Shown piece after piece: positions 47,701 to 60,241 of a stretch of 64,000 nucleotides of DNA. A model generated the notes under the pieces. That model saw nothing but the letters and a program-made list of their open reading frames with translations. It searched no databases and was not told where the DNA came from. Both the position numbers and the translations under genes were made by a program. This DNA comes from Sanderia malayensis (Eukaryota > Cnidaria > Scyphozoa > Semaeostomeae > Pelagiidae), in NCBI GenBank assembly GCA_013076295.1, contig RQOL01000677.1, forward strand, positions 248,001 to 312,000, in the 5' to 3' direction. Position 1 is the stretch's first letter, and each line of letters starts with the position of its first letter.

Positions 47701-49000
47701 TTTCAGAAACTAGTTTCATGTAGAAATTCAACACACCAAATTTGTATTTTCCACAAAATTTGATGCAAATTGAAAGAGTTTGAAAAATTGCATCAAAATT
47801 GCGAAATCATCTAAAGGGAAGAGTGGGAAGACAGGGAAAAGTGGGAGGTCATCAGAAGTGGGAAGCCATCAAAAGTGACGAGTGGGAAGGTAGGAAAAAG
47901 TGGGAAGTCATCAGAAGTGGGAAGCCATCAAAAGTGGGAAGTGGGAAGTCGAGAAAAAGTGGGAAATCAGAAAAAGTTGGGAGTCATCATACCAAAAAAG
48001 TACTTTCCACAAATATTGATACACGTTGAACGAGTTTGAAAAATTGGATATTGCTTCGTTTTACCCCGTTGTATGCCCTCAAAATATACAAAATTCAAAA
48101 ACAATTTTCATATTCAAATTCACCACACCAAAACTGTACTTTTCGCCAAATTTGATGCAAGTTGAACGAGTTTGAAAAATTGCATCAAAAGTGGGAAGTC
48201 ATCAATATTGGGAAGTGCGAAGTCAGGAAAATGTGGGAAGTATTCAAAAGTGGGAAGTGGGAAGTCAGGAAAAAGTGGGAAGTCATAAGAAGTGGGAAGT
48301 CATCATACCAAAATTGTACTTTCCACAAAATTTGATACAAATTGAACGGGTTTGAAAATTGCATATTGCCCGCTTCTACTACCCCGTCTCATTCCCCAAA
48401 ACATTAAAATTTCAAAAAACTAGTTTCATATTCAATTTCAGTACACCGAAAATGCACTTTCCACAATATTTGATTCAAGTTGAACGAGCTTGAAAAATTG
48501 CATATTGCCCCGTTTAGCACGTTTTATGCCCTCAAGAGATTAAAATTTCAAAGACCAGTTTCATATTCTAATTCAGCACAGAAAAACTGTACTTTACACA
48601 AACTTTGATGCAAATTCAAGGATTTTCAAGAAATGCATATTGCCCTGTTTTAATCCGTTCTATGCCCTCAAAACAAGAAAGTTTCAGAAACCAACTTCAT
48701 ATTCGATTTCAGCACACCAAATGTGTACTTTCCACAAAATTTGATAAGGATTGGAGAAGTTTGAAAAAGTTGGGAAGTCATCAAAAGTAAAGAATGGGAA
48801 GGCAGGAAAAATGAGGAAATCATCAGAAGTGGGAAGTTATGAAAAATGGAAAATGGGAAGTCAGGAAAACGTTGGAAGTTAGCAAAAGTAGGAAGTCATC
48901 ATACGAAAATTGTACTTTCCACATAATTTAATACAAATTGAACGAGTTAGAAAAATTGCATATTGCCCCCTTTTACAACCTTGTATGCCCTCAAAACATG
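44787..49000 (+). repeat. 2.68 kb tandem duplication
   Basis: Modules at 45123 and 45946 recur at 47799 (+2676) and 48605 (+2659). The 17 bp step is the loss of one GTGGGAAGTCATCAAAA motif: 45566 onward has it between TATTCAAAA and GTGGGAAGTGGG, 48241 onward does not. Includes the F block at 45646 and 48301. Confidence 0.8.
47283..47366 (+). repeat. D element without C-d
   Basis: Matches 43929 (+3354), but the following B block goes to CGTCAAAAGTGGGAAGTCATCAATAG and then to an A unit; the C-d copy and its flanks are missing. Confidence 0.73.
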
Positions 49001-50353
49001 AAAATTTCAAAAACCAGCTTCATGTTCAAATTCAGCACACCAAATTTGTACTTTCCACAAAATTTGATTCAAATTGTAGGAGCTTGAAAATTTGCATATT
49101 CCCCCTTCTACACCGTCCTATTCCCCTAAAGCATAAAGAGTTCAAAAAACAAGTTAAATATTTAATTTCACAACACCGAAATTGTATTTTCAACGAAATT
49201 TGATGCAAATTGAAAGAGTCTGAAAAATTGGATATTCCCCTTTTTTGCGCCGTTTTATGCCCTCAAAGCATGACAATTTCAAAAACCTGTTTCATGTTCA
49301 AATTCAGCACACCCAATTTGCACCTTCCACATTTGATGCAAATTGAAAGAGTTTGAAAAATTGCATCAAAAGTGGGAAGTCATCAAAAGTGAAGAATGGG
49401 AAGGCAGGAAAAAGTGGGAAATCATCAGAAGTGGGAAGTCACCAAAAGAGGGAAGTCGTTAAAAGTGGGAAGTGAAATGTCAAGAAAAAGTGGGAAGTCA
49501 TAAGAAGTGGGAAGTCATCATACCAAAAATGTACTTTCCACAGAATTTGATGCAAATTGAACGAGTTTGAAAAATTGCATCAAATGTGGCAAATCGTTAA
49601 AAGTGGGAAGTGGGAAGTCAGGCAAAAGTGGGAAGTCATCAAAATTGGGAAGTGGGAAGTAAAGAAAAAGTGGGAAGTCAGCAAAGTGGGAAGTCATCAT
49701 AGCAAAGTTGTACTTTCCACAAAATTTGATACAAATTGAACGAGTTTGAAAACTTGCATATTGCCCCCTTTTTCAACTTTGTATGCCCTCAAAGCATGAA
49801 AATTACAAAAACGAGCTTCCTTTTCAAATTCAGCACACCGAATTTGTACTTTCCACAAAATTTGATGCAAATTGAAAGAGTTTGAAAAATTGCATCAAAA
49901 GTGAGAAGTCATCAAAAGTGGGAGGTTGGAAGACGGGAAAAGTGGGAAATCATCAAAAGTGGGAAGTCACCAAAAGTGGGAGGTCGTCAAAAGTGGGGAG
50001 TGGGAAGTCAGGTAAAGTGGGAAGTCATCAAATATGGGAAGTCATCAAAAGTGGAAAATGGGAAGTCAAGAAAAAGTGGGAAGTCAGCAAAGGTGGGAAG
50101 TCATCATACCAAAATTGTACTTTCCACAAAATTTGATACAAATTGAACGAGTTTGAAAACTTGCATATTGCCCCCTTTTTCAACCTTGTATGCCCACAAA
50201 GCATGAAAATTACAAAAGCGAGCTTCCTTGTCAAATTCAACACACCAAAATTGTATTTTCCACAGAATTTGATGGAAATTGAAAGAGTTTGAAAAATGGC
50301 ATCAAAAGTGGGAAGTCACCAAAAGTGGGAAGTGGGAAGCTACCAAAAGTAGT

Positions 50354-50927
50354 TTTATCTGATTATGGTGACATTCGCTTCCCATAGATAAGGCAAGCGG
50401 ACATCACAAAGTATGAACAGAATCTCAATAAAGCATACACGAATTATCGTATCCACTTTTCTTACACCTAGTGTCATGGGCGTTAAAATTGGAAAAAAAA
50501 CAAATGAGCTCCATCGGAATAATTATATTGAGGAAAACCAACTTTATCTGAGAAAAACCCACTTTATCTGAGAAAAAGTGGGAAGTCCCCAAAAGGGGGA
50601 AGTCGTCAAAAGTGGGAAGTGGAGTGTCAAGAAAAAGTGGGACGTCAGCAGAAGTGGGAAGTCACCAAAAGTGGGAAATGGGAATCTACCAAGAGTGGTT
50701 TTATATGATTATGGCGACATTCGCTTCCCATAGATAAGGCAAGCGGACATCACAAAGTATGAACAGAATCTCAATAAAGCATACATGAATTATCATATCC
50801 ACTCTTCCTACAGCTATTGTCACGGGCGTTAAATTTGGAAAAAAACAAACGAGCTCCAACGGAATAATTATATTGAGGAAAACCGACTTTATCTGAGAGA
50901 AACCCACTTTATCTGACAAAAAGTGGG
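50354..50927 (+). repeat. C element pair (a, b)
   Basis: Copies at 50354 (a, but with AGTAGTTTTATCTGA and GGTGACATTCGC at its left, resembling C-c) and 50699 (b), 345 bp apart. This is the 2-7/27-37 kb version (CAATAAAGCATAC, CACGGGCGTTAAAT), unlike the C elements after 55 kb. Confidence 0.85.
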
Positions 50928-53263
50928 AAGTCACCAAAAGAGGGAAGTCGTCAAAAGTGGGAAGTGAAATATCAAGAAAAAGTGGGAAGTGAGCAGAAGT
51001 GGGAAATCATGATACAAAATTGTACTTTCCACCAAATTTGATACACATTGAACGGGTTTGAAAATTTGCATATTCCCCCTTCTACACCGTCCTATTCCCC
51101 CAAAGCATAAAGAGTTCAGAAAAGAAGTTTAATCATTAATTTAATAACACCGAAATTGTACTTTCCACAAAATTTGATACAAACTGAACGAGTTTGAAAA
51201 ATTACATATTGCCCCCTCTTACAACCTTGTATGCCCTCAAAACATGAAAATTTCAAAAACAAGCTTCATGTTCAAATTCAGCACACCAACCTTGTACTTT
51301 CCACAAAATTTGATACAAATTGAACGAGTTTGAAAATTTGCATGTTGCCCCCTTTTATTCCCTTTTATGCCCCCAAAACATGAAAATTTCAGAAACTAGT
51401 TTCATGTTCAAATTCAACACACCAAATTTGTATTTTCCACAAAATTTGATGCAAATTGAAAGAGTTTGAAAAATTGCATCTGAATTGCGAAATCATCAAA
51501 AGGGAAGAGTGGGAAGACAGGGAAAAGTGGGAAGTCATCAGAAGTGGGAAGCCATCAAAAGTGGGAAATGGGAAGTGCAGAAAAAGTGGGAAATCAGCAA
51601 AAGTTGGAAGTAATCATACCAAAATTGTACTTTACACAAATATTGATACACATTGAACGAGCTTGAAAAATTGCATATTGCCCCATTTAGCACGTTTTAT
51701 GCCCTCAAAAGATTAAAATTTCAAAAACAAGTTTCATATTCTAATTCAGCACAGAAAACCTGTACTTTACACAAAATTTGATGCAAATTCAACGATTTTC
51801 AAAAAATGCATATTGCCCATTTTTACTCCGTTTTATGCCCTCAAAACAAGAAAGTTTCAGAAACCAACTTCATATTCGATTTCAGCACACCAAATGTGTA
51901 CTTTCCAAAAAATTTGATGCGGATTGGAGAAGTTTGAAAAAGTTGGGAAGTCATCAAAAGTGAAGAATGGGAAGGCAGGAAAAAGTGGGAAATCATCAGA
52001 AGTGGGAGGTTATCAAAAATGGAAAATGGGAAGGAAGGAAAACGTGGGAAGTCAGCAAAAGTAGAAAGTCATCATACCAAAATTGTACTTTCCACAAAAT
52101 TTGAAAATTGAACGAGTTTGAAATATTGCATATTGCCCCCGTTTATAACCTTGTATGCCCTCAAAACATGCAAATTTCAAAAACCAGCTTCATGTTCAAA
52201 TTCAGCACACCAAAATTGTACTTTCCCCAAAATTTGATACAAATTGAAGGAGTTTGAAAATTTGCATATTCCCCCTTCTACACCGTCCTATTCCCCCAAA
52301 GCATAAAGAGTTCAAAAAACAAGTTAAATATTTAATTTCATAACACCGAAATTTTATTTTCAACGAAATTTGATACAAATTGAACGACTTTGAAAAATTG
52401 CATACTGCCCCCTTTTACCACCTTGGATGCCCTCAAAACATGAAAATTTCAAAAACTAGCTTCATGTTCAAATTCAGCACACCAAATTTGCACTTTCCAC
52501 AAAATTTGATACAAATTAAAGGAGTTTGAAATTTTTGCATATTCCCCCTTCTACAACGTCCTATTCCCCCAAAGCATAAAGAGTTCAAAAAACAAGTTCA
52601 ATATTTAATTTCATAACACCAAACTTGTACTTTCCACAAAAATTGATACAAATTGAACGAGTTTGCAAAAATGCATCAAAAATGGGAAGCTATCAAAAGT
52701 GGGAAATCATCATAGCAAAATTGTATTTTCCACCAAATTTGATGCAAATTCAACGAGTTTGAAAAATTGCATAATGCCCCCTCTTACGCCGTTTTATGCC
52801 CTGAAAACATGCAAATTTCAAAAACCAGTGTCATATTCAAATTCACCACACCATAGGTGTATTTTCCACAAATTTTGGTGCAAATTAAATGAGATTGAAA
52901 ACTTGCATTAAAAATTGGAAGTCTTCAAAAGTGGGAAGTGGGAAGAGAGGTACAGTGGGAAGTCATCAAAAGTGGGAAGTCATCAAAAGTCGAATCTGGG
53001 AAGTGAAGAAGAAGTTGGAAGTCAGCAAAGGTGGGAAGTCATCATACCAAAAATGTATTTTTGTATTTGTACTGTTTGTACTATATTTACTATTGTATAT
53101 TTCGAAATTGAAGGAGTTGGAAAATTTGAATATTACTAAAAGTGGGAAGTCACCAAAAGTAGGAGGTCGTCAAAAGTGGAAAGTGGGATATCAAGAAAAT
53201 ATGGAAAGTTATGAATAGTGGGAAGTCACCGAAGGTGGAAGATGGGGAATTACTAAAAATAAG
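50928..53263 (+). repeat. A/B mosaic with F and D
   Basis: B; A 51011-51490; B; F-type 51616-51945; B; A-only 52076-52665 (about five units; the core near 52090 lost TACAA); short B; A 52700-52895; B; D 53053; B. No gene. Confidence 0.77.
53053..53137 (+). repeat. D element, TTTCGAAATTG type
   Basis: TATTTTTGTATTTGTACTG, TTTGTACTATATTTACTATTG, TTTCGAAATTGAAGGAGTTGG. Upstream of C-d at 53264. Confidence 0.73.
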
Positions 53264-53488
53264 TTTATCTGATTATCGTGATATTCCAACCCCATAGATA
53301 GGGCAAGCGGACAACACAGAGTATGAAGAGAGTCTCCATAAAGCAAACATGAATTCTCATATCCACTCTTCCTACAGCTAGTGTCACAGGCGCTAAATTT
53401 AAAAGAAGTAAACAAGCTTAAAAGGAATAATTATATAGAGGAAAACCGACTTTATCTGAGAAAAACCCACTTTATCTGAAAAAAAAGG
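53264..53488 (+). repeat. C element, subfamily d
   Basis: Paralogue of 10276 at +42988, with GTGATATTCCAACC (other copies GTGACATTCC), GATAGGGCAAGCGG and CAAACATGAATTC. The right hairpin arm has decayed to AAAAAAAAGG. Confidence 0.83.
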
Positions 53489-55835
53489 AAAGTGACCAAA
53501 ACTCGGAAGTCGTCAAAACTGGGAAGTGGAAAGTCAAAAAAAATTGAGAAGTCATCAAAAGTGGGAAGTCATCATAACAAATTTGTACTTTCCACAAAAT
53601 TTGATGGAATATGAAAGAGTTTGAAAAATTGCATCAAAAGTAAGAAGTCATCAAAATTGGGAAGTTGGAAGTCAGGAAAAAGTGGGAAGTCGTCAAAAGT
53701 GGGAAGTCATCATACCAAAATTGTACTTTCCACAAAATTTGATACAAATTGAACGCGTTTGAAAAATTGCATATTGCCCCCTTTTACAACCTTGTATGCC
53801 CTCAAAACATGAAAATTTCACAAACCAGTTTCACGTTCAAATTCAACACACCAAAGTTGTACTTTCCACTAAACTTGATACAAATTGAACGAGTTTGAAA
53901 ATTTGCATGTTGCCCCCTTATACCCCTTTGTATGCCCCAAAAACATGCAAATATCAAAATCCAGTTTCATATTGAAATTCAGCACACCAAATTTGTACTT
54001 TCCACAAAATTTAATGGAAATTGAAAGAGTTTGAAAAATTGCATCAAAATTGCGAAATCATCAAAAGTGACGAGTGGGAAGGTAGGAAAAAGTGGGAAGT
54101 CATCAGAAGTGGGAAGTTATCAAAAATGGAAAATGGGAAGTCAAGAAAACATGGGAAGTCAGCAAAAGAAAAAGTCATCATACCATATTTGTACTTTCCA
54201 CAAAATTTGATACAAATTGAACGAGTTTGAAAAATTGCATATTGCCCCCTCTTACAACCTTGTATGCCCTCAAAACATGACAATTTCAAAAACAAGCTTC
54301 ATGTTCAAATTCAGCACACCAAACGTGTACTTTCGACAAAATTTGATACAAATTGAACGAGTTTGAAAAATTGCATATTGCCCCCTGTTACAACCTTGTA
54401 TGCCCTCAAAACATGCAAATTTCAAAAACCAGCTTCATGTTCAAATTCAGCACACCAAAATTGTACTTTCCACAAAATTTGATAGAAATTGAAGGAGTTT
54501 GAAAATTTGCATATTCCCCCTTCTACACCGTCCTATTCCCCCAAAGCATAAAGAGTTCAAAAAACAAGTTAAATATTTAATTTCATAACACCGAAATTTT
54601 ATTTTCAACGAAATTTGATACAAATTGAACGAGTTTGAAAAATTGCATGTTGCCCCCTTTTACCACCTTGGATGCCCTCAAAACATGAAAATTTCAAAAA
54701 CTAGCTTCATGTTCAAATTCAGCACACCAAATTTGCACTTTCCACAAAATTTGATACAAATTAAAGGAGTTTGAAATTTTTGCATATTCCCCCTTCTACA
54801 ACGTCCTATTCCCCCAAAGCATAAAGAGTTCAAAAAACAAGTTCAATATTTAATTTCATAACACCAAACTTGTACTTTCCACAAAAATTGATACAAATTG
54901 AACGAGTTTGAAAAAATGCATCAAAAATGGGAAGCTATCAAAAGTGGGAAATCATCATAGCAAAATTGTATTTTCCACCAAATTTGATGCAAATTCAACG
55001 AGTTTGAAAAATTGCATAATGCCCCCTCTTACGCCGTTTTATGCCCTGAAAACATGCAAATTTCAAAAACCAGTGTCATATTCAAATTCACCACACCATA
55101 GGTGTATTTTCCACAAATTTTGGTGCAAATTAAATGAGATTGAAAACTTGCATTAAAAATTGGAAGTCTTCAAAAGTGGGAAGTGGGAAGAGAGGTACAG
55201 TGGGAAGTCATCAAAATTGGGAAGTCATCAAAAGTGGAAAATGGGAAGTCAAGAAAAAGTGGGAAGTCAGCGAAAGTGGGAAGTCATCAAACTGAATTTG
55301 TACTTTCCACAAACTTTGATGGAAATTGAGAGAATTTGAAAAATTGCATCAAAAGTGGGAAGTCATCAATATTGGGAAGTGCGAAGTCAGGATAATGTGG
55401 GAAGTATTCAAAAGTGGGAAGTCATCAAAAGTGGGAAGTGGGAAGTCAAGAAAAAGTGGGAAGTCATAAGAAGTGGGAAGTCATCATACCAAAAATGTAC
55501 TTTCCACAGAATTTGATGCAAATTGAACGAGTTTGAAAAATTGCATCAAATGTGGCAAATCGTCAAAAGTGGGAAGTGGGAAGTCAGGCAAAAGTGGGAA
55601 GTCATCAAACGTGGAAAGTGGGAAGTCAAGAAAAAGGGGGAAGTCAGCAAAGTGGGAAGTCATCATACCAAAATTGTACTTTCCACAGAATTTGATGGAA
55701 ATTGAAAGAGTTTAAAAAATGGCATCAAAAGTGGGAAGTCATCAAAGGTGCGAAGTGGGAAGACAGGAAAAAGTGGGAAGTCATCAAAAGTGGGAAGTCA
55801 CCAAAAGTGGGAAGTGGGAAGCTACCAAAAGTGGG
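53489..55835 (+). repeat. A/B mosaic
   Basis: B; core 53579; B; A 53713-54040; B 54041-54180 (GAAAACATGGGAAG, a CG-to-CA change from GAAAACGTGGG); A-only 54181-54915 (about six units); short B; A 54955-55150; B; cores near 55295, 55495 and 55670 with B between. Matches 11640-13495. Confidence 0.78.
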
Positions 55836-56673
55836 TTTATCTGATTATGGTGACTTTCGCTTCCCATAGATAAGGCCAGCGGACATCACAAAGTATGAAC
55901 AGAATCTCAATAAAGCATACACGAATTATCCTATCCACTCTTCTTACACCTAGTGTCATGGGCGTTAAATTTGGAAAAAAACAAATGATCTCCATCGGAA
56001 TAATTATATTGAGGAAAACCAACTTTATCTTAGAAAAACCCACTTTATCTGAGAAAAAGTGGGAAGTTCCCAAAAAGCGGAAGTCGTCAAAAGTGGGAAG
56101 AGGAATGTCAAGAAAAAGTGGCACGTCAGCAGAAGTGGGAAGTCACCAAAAGTGGGGAATGGAAAGCTACCAAGAGTGGTTTTATATGATTATGGCGACA
56201 TTCGCTTCCCATAGATAAGGCAAGCGGACATCACAAAGTATGAACAGAATCTCAGTAAAGCATACATGAATTATCATATCCACTCTTCCTACAGCTATTG
56301 TCACGGGAGTTAAATTTGGAAAAAAACAAACGAGCTTCAACAGAATAATTATATTGAGGAAAACCGACTTTATCTGAGAGAAACTCACTTTATTTGACAA
56401 AAAGTGAGAAGTCACCAAAAGAGGGAAGTCACCAAAAGTGAGAAGTGGGAAGCTACCAAAAGTGGCTTTATCTGATTATGGTGACATTCGCTTCCCATGG
56501 ATAAGGCAAGCGGACATCACACAGTATGAACAGAATCTCAATAAAGCATACACGAATTATCGTATCAACTCTTCCTACAGCTAGTGTCACGGCCATTAAC
56601 TTTGGAAAGAAGCAAAGGAGGTTCAACGGAATAATTACATTGAAGAGCCCCACTTTATCTGACAAAGAGTGGG
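55836..56673 (+). repeat. Three C elements (a, b, c)
   Basis: Copies at 55836 (a), 56180 (b) and 56467 (c); paralogues of 18569, 18913 and 19200 at +37267. The b copy ends in AAAAAGTGAGAAG, weakening its hairpin. The c copy has CGTATCAACTCTTCC. Confidence 0.85.
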
Positions 56674-57548
56674 GAACCACCAAAAGTGGGAAGTCATCAA
56701 ATGTGGAAAATGGGAAGTCAAGAAAATTGGGAAGTCAGCAAAGGTGGGAAGTCATCATACCAAAATTGTATTTTTATATTTGTACTGTTTGTACTATATT
56801 TACTATGGCATATTTCCAACTTGAACGAGATGGAAAATTTGAATATTACTAAAAGTGGGAAGTCACCAAAAGTAGGAGGTCGTCAAAAGTGGGGAGTGGG
56901 AAGTCAGGTAAAGTGGGAAGTCATCAAATATGGGAAGTCATCAAAAGTGGAAAATGGGAAGTCAAGAAAAAGTGGGAAGTCAGCGAAAGTGGGAAGTCAT
57001 CAAACTGTATTTGTACTTTCCACAAAATTTGATGGAAATTGAGAGAATTTGAAAAATTGCATCAAAAGTGGGAAGTCATCAATATTGGGAAGTGCGAAGT
57101 CAGGATAATGTGGGAAGTATTCAAAAGTGGGAAGTCATCAAAAGTGGGAAGTGGGAAGTCAAGAAAAAGTGGGAAGTCATAAAAAGTGGGAAGTCATCAT
57201 ACCAAAAATGTACTTTCCACAGAATTTGATGCAAATTGAACGAGTTTGAAAAATTGCATCAAATGTGGCAAATCGTCAAAAGTGGGAAGTGGGAGGTCAG
57301 GCAAAAGTGGGAAGTCATCAAACGTGGAAAGTGGGAAGTCAAGAAAAAGGGGGAAGTCAGCAAAGTGGGAAGTCATCATACCAAAATTGTACTTTCCACA
57401 GAATTTGATGGAAATTGAAAGAGTTTAAAAAATGGCATCAAAAGTGTGAAGTCATCAAAGGTGGGAAGTGGGAAGACAGGAAAAAGTGGGAAGTCATCAA
57501 AAGTGGGAAGTCACCAAAAGTGGGAAGTGGGAAGCTACCAAAAGTGGG
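56674..57548 (+). repeat. B-rich mosaic with D
   Basis: Paralogue of 19407-20281. B with AGAAAATTGGGAAG, D 56767, B, core (CTGTATTTGTACTTTCC), B, core 57205, B, core 57380, B with AAGTGTGAAGTCATC. Confidence 0.78.
56767..56849 (+). repeat. D element
   Basis: Consensus c-linked D, with AACTTGAACGAGATGG. The paralogue at 19501 has AACCTGAACG. Confidence 0.75.
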
Positions 57549-58121
57549 TTTATCTGATTATGGTGACTTTCGCTTCCCATAGATAAGGCCAGCGGACATC
57601 ACAAAGTATGAACAGAATCTCAATAAAGCATACACGAATTATCCTATCCACTCTTCTTACACCTAGTGTCATGGGCGTTAAATTTGGAAAAAAACAAATG
57701 ATCTCCATCGGAATAATTATATTGAGGAAAACCAACTTTATCTTAGAAAAACCCACTTTATCTGAGAAAAAGTGGGAAGTTCCCAAAAAGGGGAAGTCGT
57801 CAAAAGTGGGAAGTGGAATGTCAAGAAAAAGTGGGACGTCAGCAGAAGTGGGAAGTCACCAAAAGTGGGGAATGGAAAGCTACCAAGAGTGGTTTTATAT
57901 GATTATGGCGACATTCGCTTCCCATAGATAAGGCAAGCGGACATCACAAAGTATGAACAGAATCTCAGTAAAGCATACATGAATTATCATATCCACTCTT
58001 CCTACAGCTATTGTCACGGGAGTTAAATTTGGAAAAAAACAAACGAGCTTCAACGGAATAATTATAGTGAGGAAAACCGACTTTATCTGAGAGAAACTCA
58101 CTTTATTTGACAAAAAGTGGG
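57549..58121 (+). repeat. C element pair (a, b)
   Basis: Copies at 57549 (a) and 57893 (b); paralogues of 20282 and 20626. The b copy has ATAATTATAGTGAGG. Confidence 0.85.
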
Positions 58122-58641
58122 AAGTCACCAAAAGAGGGAAGTCGTCAAAAGTGGGAAGTGAAATGTCAAGAAAAAGTGGGAAGTGAGCAGAAGTGGGAAA
58201 TCATCATACAAAATTGTACTTTCCACCAAATTTGATACAAAGTGAAAGAGTTTGAAAAAATGCATCAAAAATGGGAAGCTATCAAAAGTGGGAAATCATC
58301 ATAGCAAAATTGTATTTTCCACCAAATTTGATGCAAATTCAACGAGTTTGAAAAATTGCATAATGCCCCTTTTACGCCCCTTTATGCCCTCAAAGCATGC
58401 AAATTTCAAAAACCAGTGTCATATTCAAATTCACCACACCATATTTGTATTTTCCACAAAATTTGGTGCAAATTAAAAGAGATGGAAAACTTGCATTAAA
58501 AATTGGAAGTCATCAAAAGTGGGAAGTGCGAAGAGAGGTAAAGTGGGAAATCATCAAAAGTGGGAAGTGATCAAAAGTCGAATCTGGGAAGTGAAGAAAA
58601 AGTGGGAAGTCAGCAAAGGTGGGAAGTCATCATACCAAAAT

Positions 58642-58724
58642 TGTATTTTTGTATTTCTACTGTTTGTACTATATTTACTATCCTATATTTCGAAATTGAA
58701 GGAGATGGAAAATTTGAATATTAC
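58642..58724 (+). repeat. D element, TTTCTACTG type
   Basis: TATTTTTGTATTTCTACTG, TTTGTACTATATTTACTATCC. It lacks the T-run seen in its +37267 partner at 21374, so that run arose after the duplication. Confidence 0.73.
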
Positions 58725-58929
58725 GAAAAGTGGTAAGTCACCAAAAGTAGGAAGTCGTCATACCAATTTTGTACTTACCACAAAATTTGATGGAAAATGA
58801 AAGAGTTTGAAAAATGGCATCAAAGATGAGAAGTCATCAAAAGTGGGAGGTGGGAAGACGGGAAAAGTGGGAAATCATCTAAAGTGGGAAGTCACCAAAA
58901 GTGGGAAGTGGGAAGCTACCAAAAGTGGT

Positions 58930-58943
58930 TTTATCTAATTATG
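58930..58943 (+). repeat. Truncated C stub
   Basis: TTTATCTAATTATG joined to GGAAGTCACC; fourth instance of the stub first seen at 14877. Confidence 0.72.
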
Positions 58944-59139
58944 GGAAGTCACCAAAAGTAGGAAGTCATCATACCAATTTTGTACTTACCACAAAATTTG
59001 ATGGAAAATGAAAGAGTTTGAAAAATGGCATCAAAAATGAGAAGTCATCAAAAGTGGGAGGTGGGAAGACGGGAAAATTGGGAAATCATCAAAAGTGGGA
59101 AGTCACCAAAAGTGGGAAGTGGGAAGCTACCAAAAGTGG

Positions 59140-59347
59140 TTTTATCTAATTATGGTGACATTCGCTTCCCATAGATAAGGCAAGCGGACATCACACATTA
59201 TGAACAGAATCTCAGTAAAGCATACACCAATTATCTTATCCAATCTTCCTACACCTAGTGTCATGGGCATTAACTTTGGAAAGAAACAAAGGAGGTTCAA
59301 CGGAATAATTACATTGAAGAGTCCCACTTTAAATGACAAAGAGTGGG
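59140..59347 (+). repeat. C element, subfamily c
   Basis: Paralogue of 21873 with TCCCACTTTAAATGAC at the right end. D follows at 59441. Confidence 0.83.
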
Positions 59348-60241
59348 AAACCACCAAAAGTGGGAAGTCATCAAATGTGGAAAATGGGAAGTCAAGAAAA
59401 GTGGGAAGTCAGCAAAGGTGGGAAGTCATCATACCAAAATTGTAATTTTATATTTGTACTGTTTGTACTATATTTACTATGGCATATTTCCAACTTGAAC
59501 GAGATGGAAAATTTGCATATTACTAAAAGTGGGAAGTCACCAAAAGTAGGAGGTCGTCAAAAGTGGGGAGTGGGAAGTCAGGTAAAGTGGGAAGTCATCA
59601 AATATGGGAAGTCATCAAAAGTGGAAAATGGGAAGTCAAGAAAAAGTGGGAAGTCAGCGAAAGTGGGAAGTCATCAAACTAAATTTGTACTTTCCACAAA
59701 ATTTGATGGAAATTGAGAGAATTTGAAAAATTGCATCAAAAGTGGGAAATCATCAATATTTGGAAGTGCGAAGTCAGGATAATGTGGGAAGTATTCAAAA
59801 GTGGGAAGTCATCAAAAGTGGGAAGTGGGAAGTCAAGAAAAAGTGGGAAGTCATAAGAAGTGAGAAGTCATCATACCAAAAATGTACTTTCCACAGAATT
59901 TGATGCAAATTGAACGAGTTTGAAAAATTGCATCAAATGTGGCAAATCGTCAAAAGTGGGAAGTGGGAAGTCAGGCAAAAGTGGGAAGTCATCAAACGTG
60001 GAAAGTGGGAAGTCAAGAAAAAGTGGGAAGTCGAGAAAAAGTGGGAAGCCATCAGAATTGGGAGGTCATCATACCAAATTTGTATTTTCCACAGAATTTG
60101 ATGGAAATTGAAAGAGTTTAAAAAATGGCATCAAAAGTGGGAAGTCATCAAAGGTGCGAAGTGGGAAGACAGGAAAAAGTGGGAAGTCATCAAAAGTGGG
60201 AAGTCACCAAAAGTGGGAAGTGGGAAGCTACCAAAAGTGGG
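59348..60241 (+). repeat. B-rich mosaic with D
   Basis: B, D (59441), B, core 59685, B with GGGAAATCATCAATATTTGG, core 59880, B with GTCGAGAAAAAGTGGGAAGCC, core 60070 (AAATTTGTATTTTCC), B. Confidence 0.78.
59441..59525 (+). repeat. D element
   Basis: GTAATTTTATATTTGTACTG, TTTGTACTATATTTACTATGG, ending GGAAAATTTGCATATTAC. Here the end reads GCATATT, like an ordinary A core, supporting D as a modified core. Confidence 0.75.

Larger units (their letters stand above)
44364..50353 (+). repeat. C-free A/B domain
   Basis: Six kb without C. Cores near 44453 and 44651; A 44786-45120, 45311-45515; F 45646-46110; A 46241-46440, 46571-46905, 46940-47130; D 47283; A 47461-47790; F 48301-48770; A 48901-49365, 49696-49895 and 50106-50300, with B blocks between. 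One B block (45121-45310) is nearly 200 bp with GTGACGAGTGGG. No gene. Confidence 0.77.
58122..59139 (+). repeat. A/B mosaic with D and a C stub
   Basis: Fourth copy of the 14069-15086 module: A 58205-58490, D 58642, C stub 58930-58943 and the doubled ATTTTGTACTTACC segments. Confidence 0.8.
55642..59372 (+). repeat. Copy of 18.4-22.1 kb
   Basis: Partner of 18375-22105 at +37267. Downstream of 59372 this copy keeps the D element at 59441, which the 22.1 kb copy lost. Confidence 0.82.
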
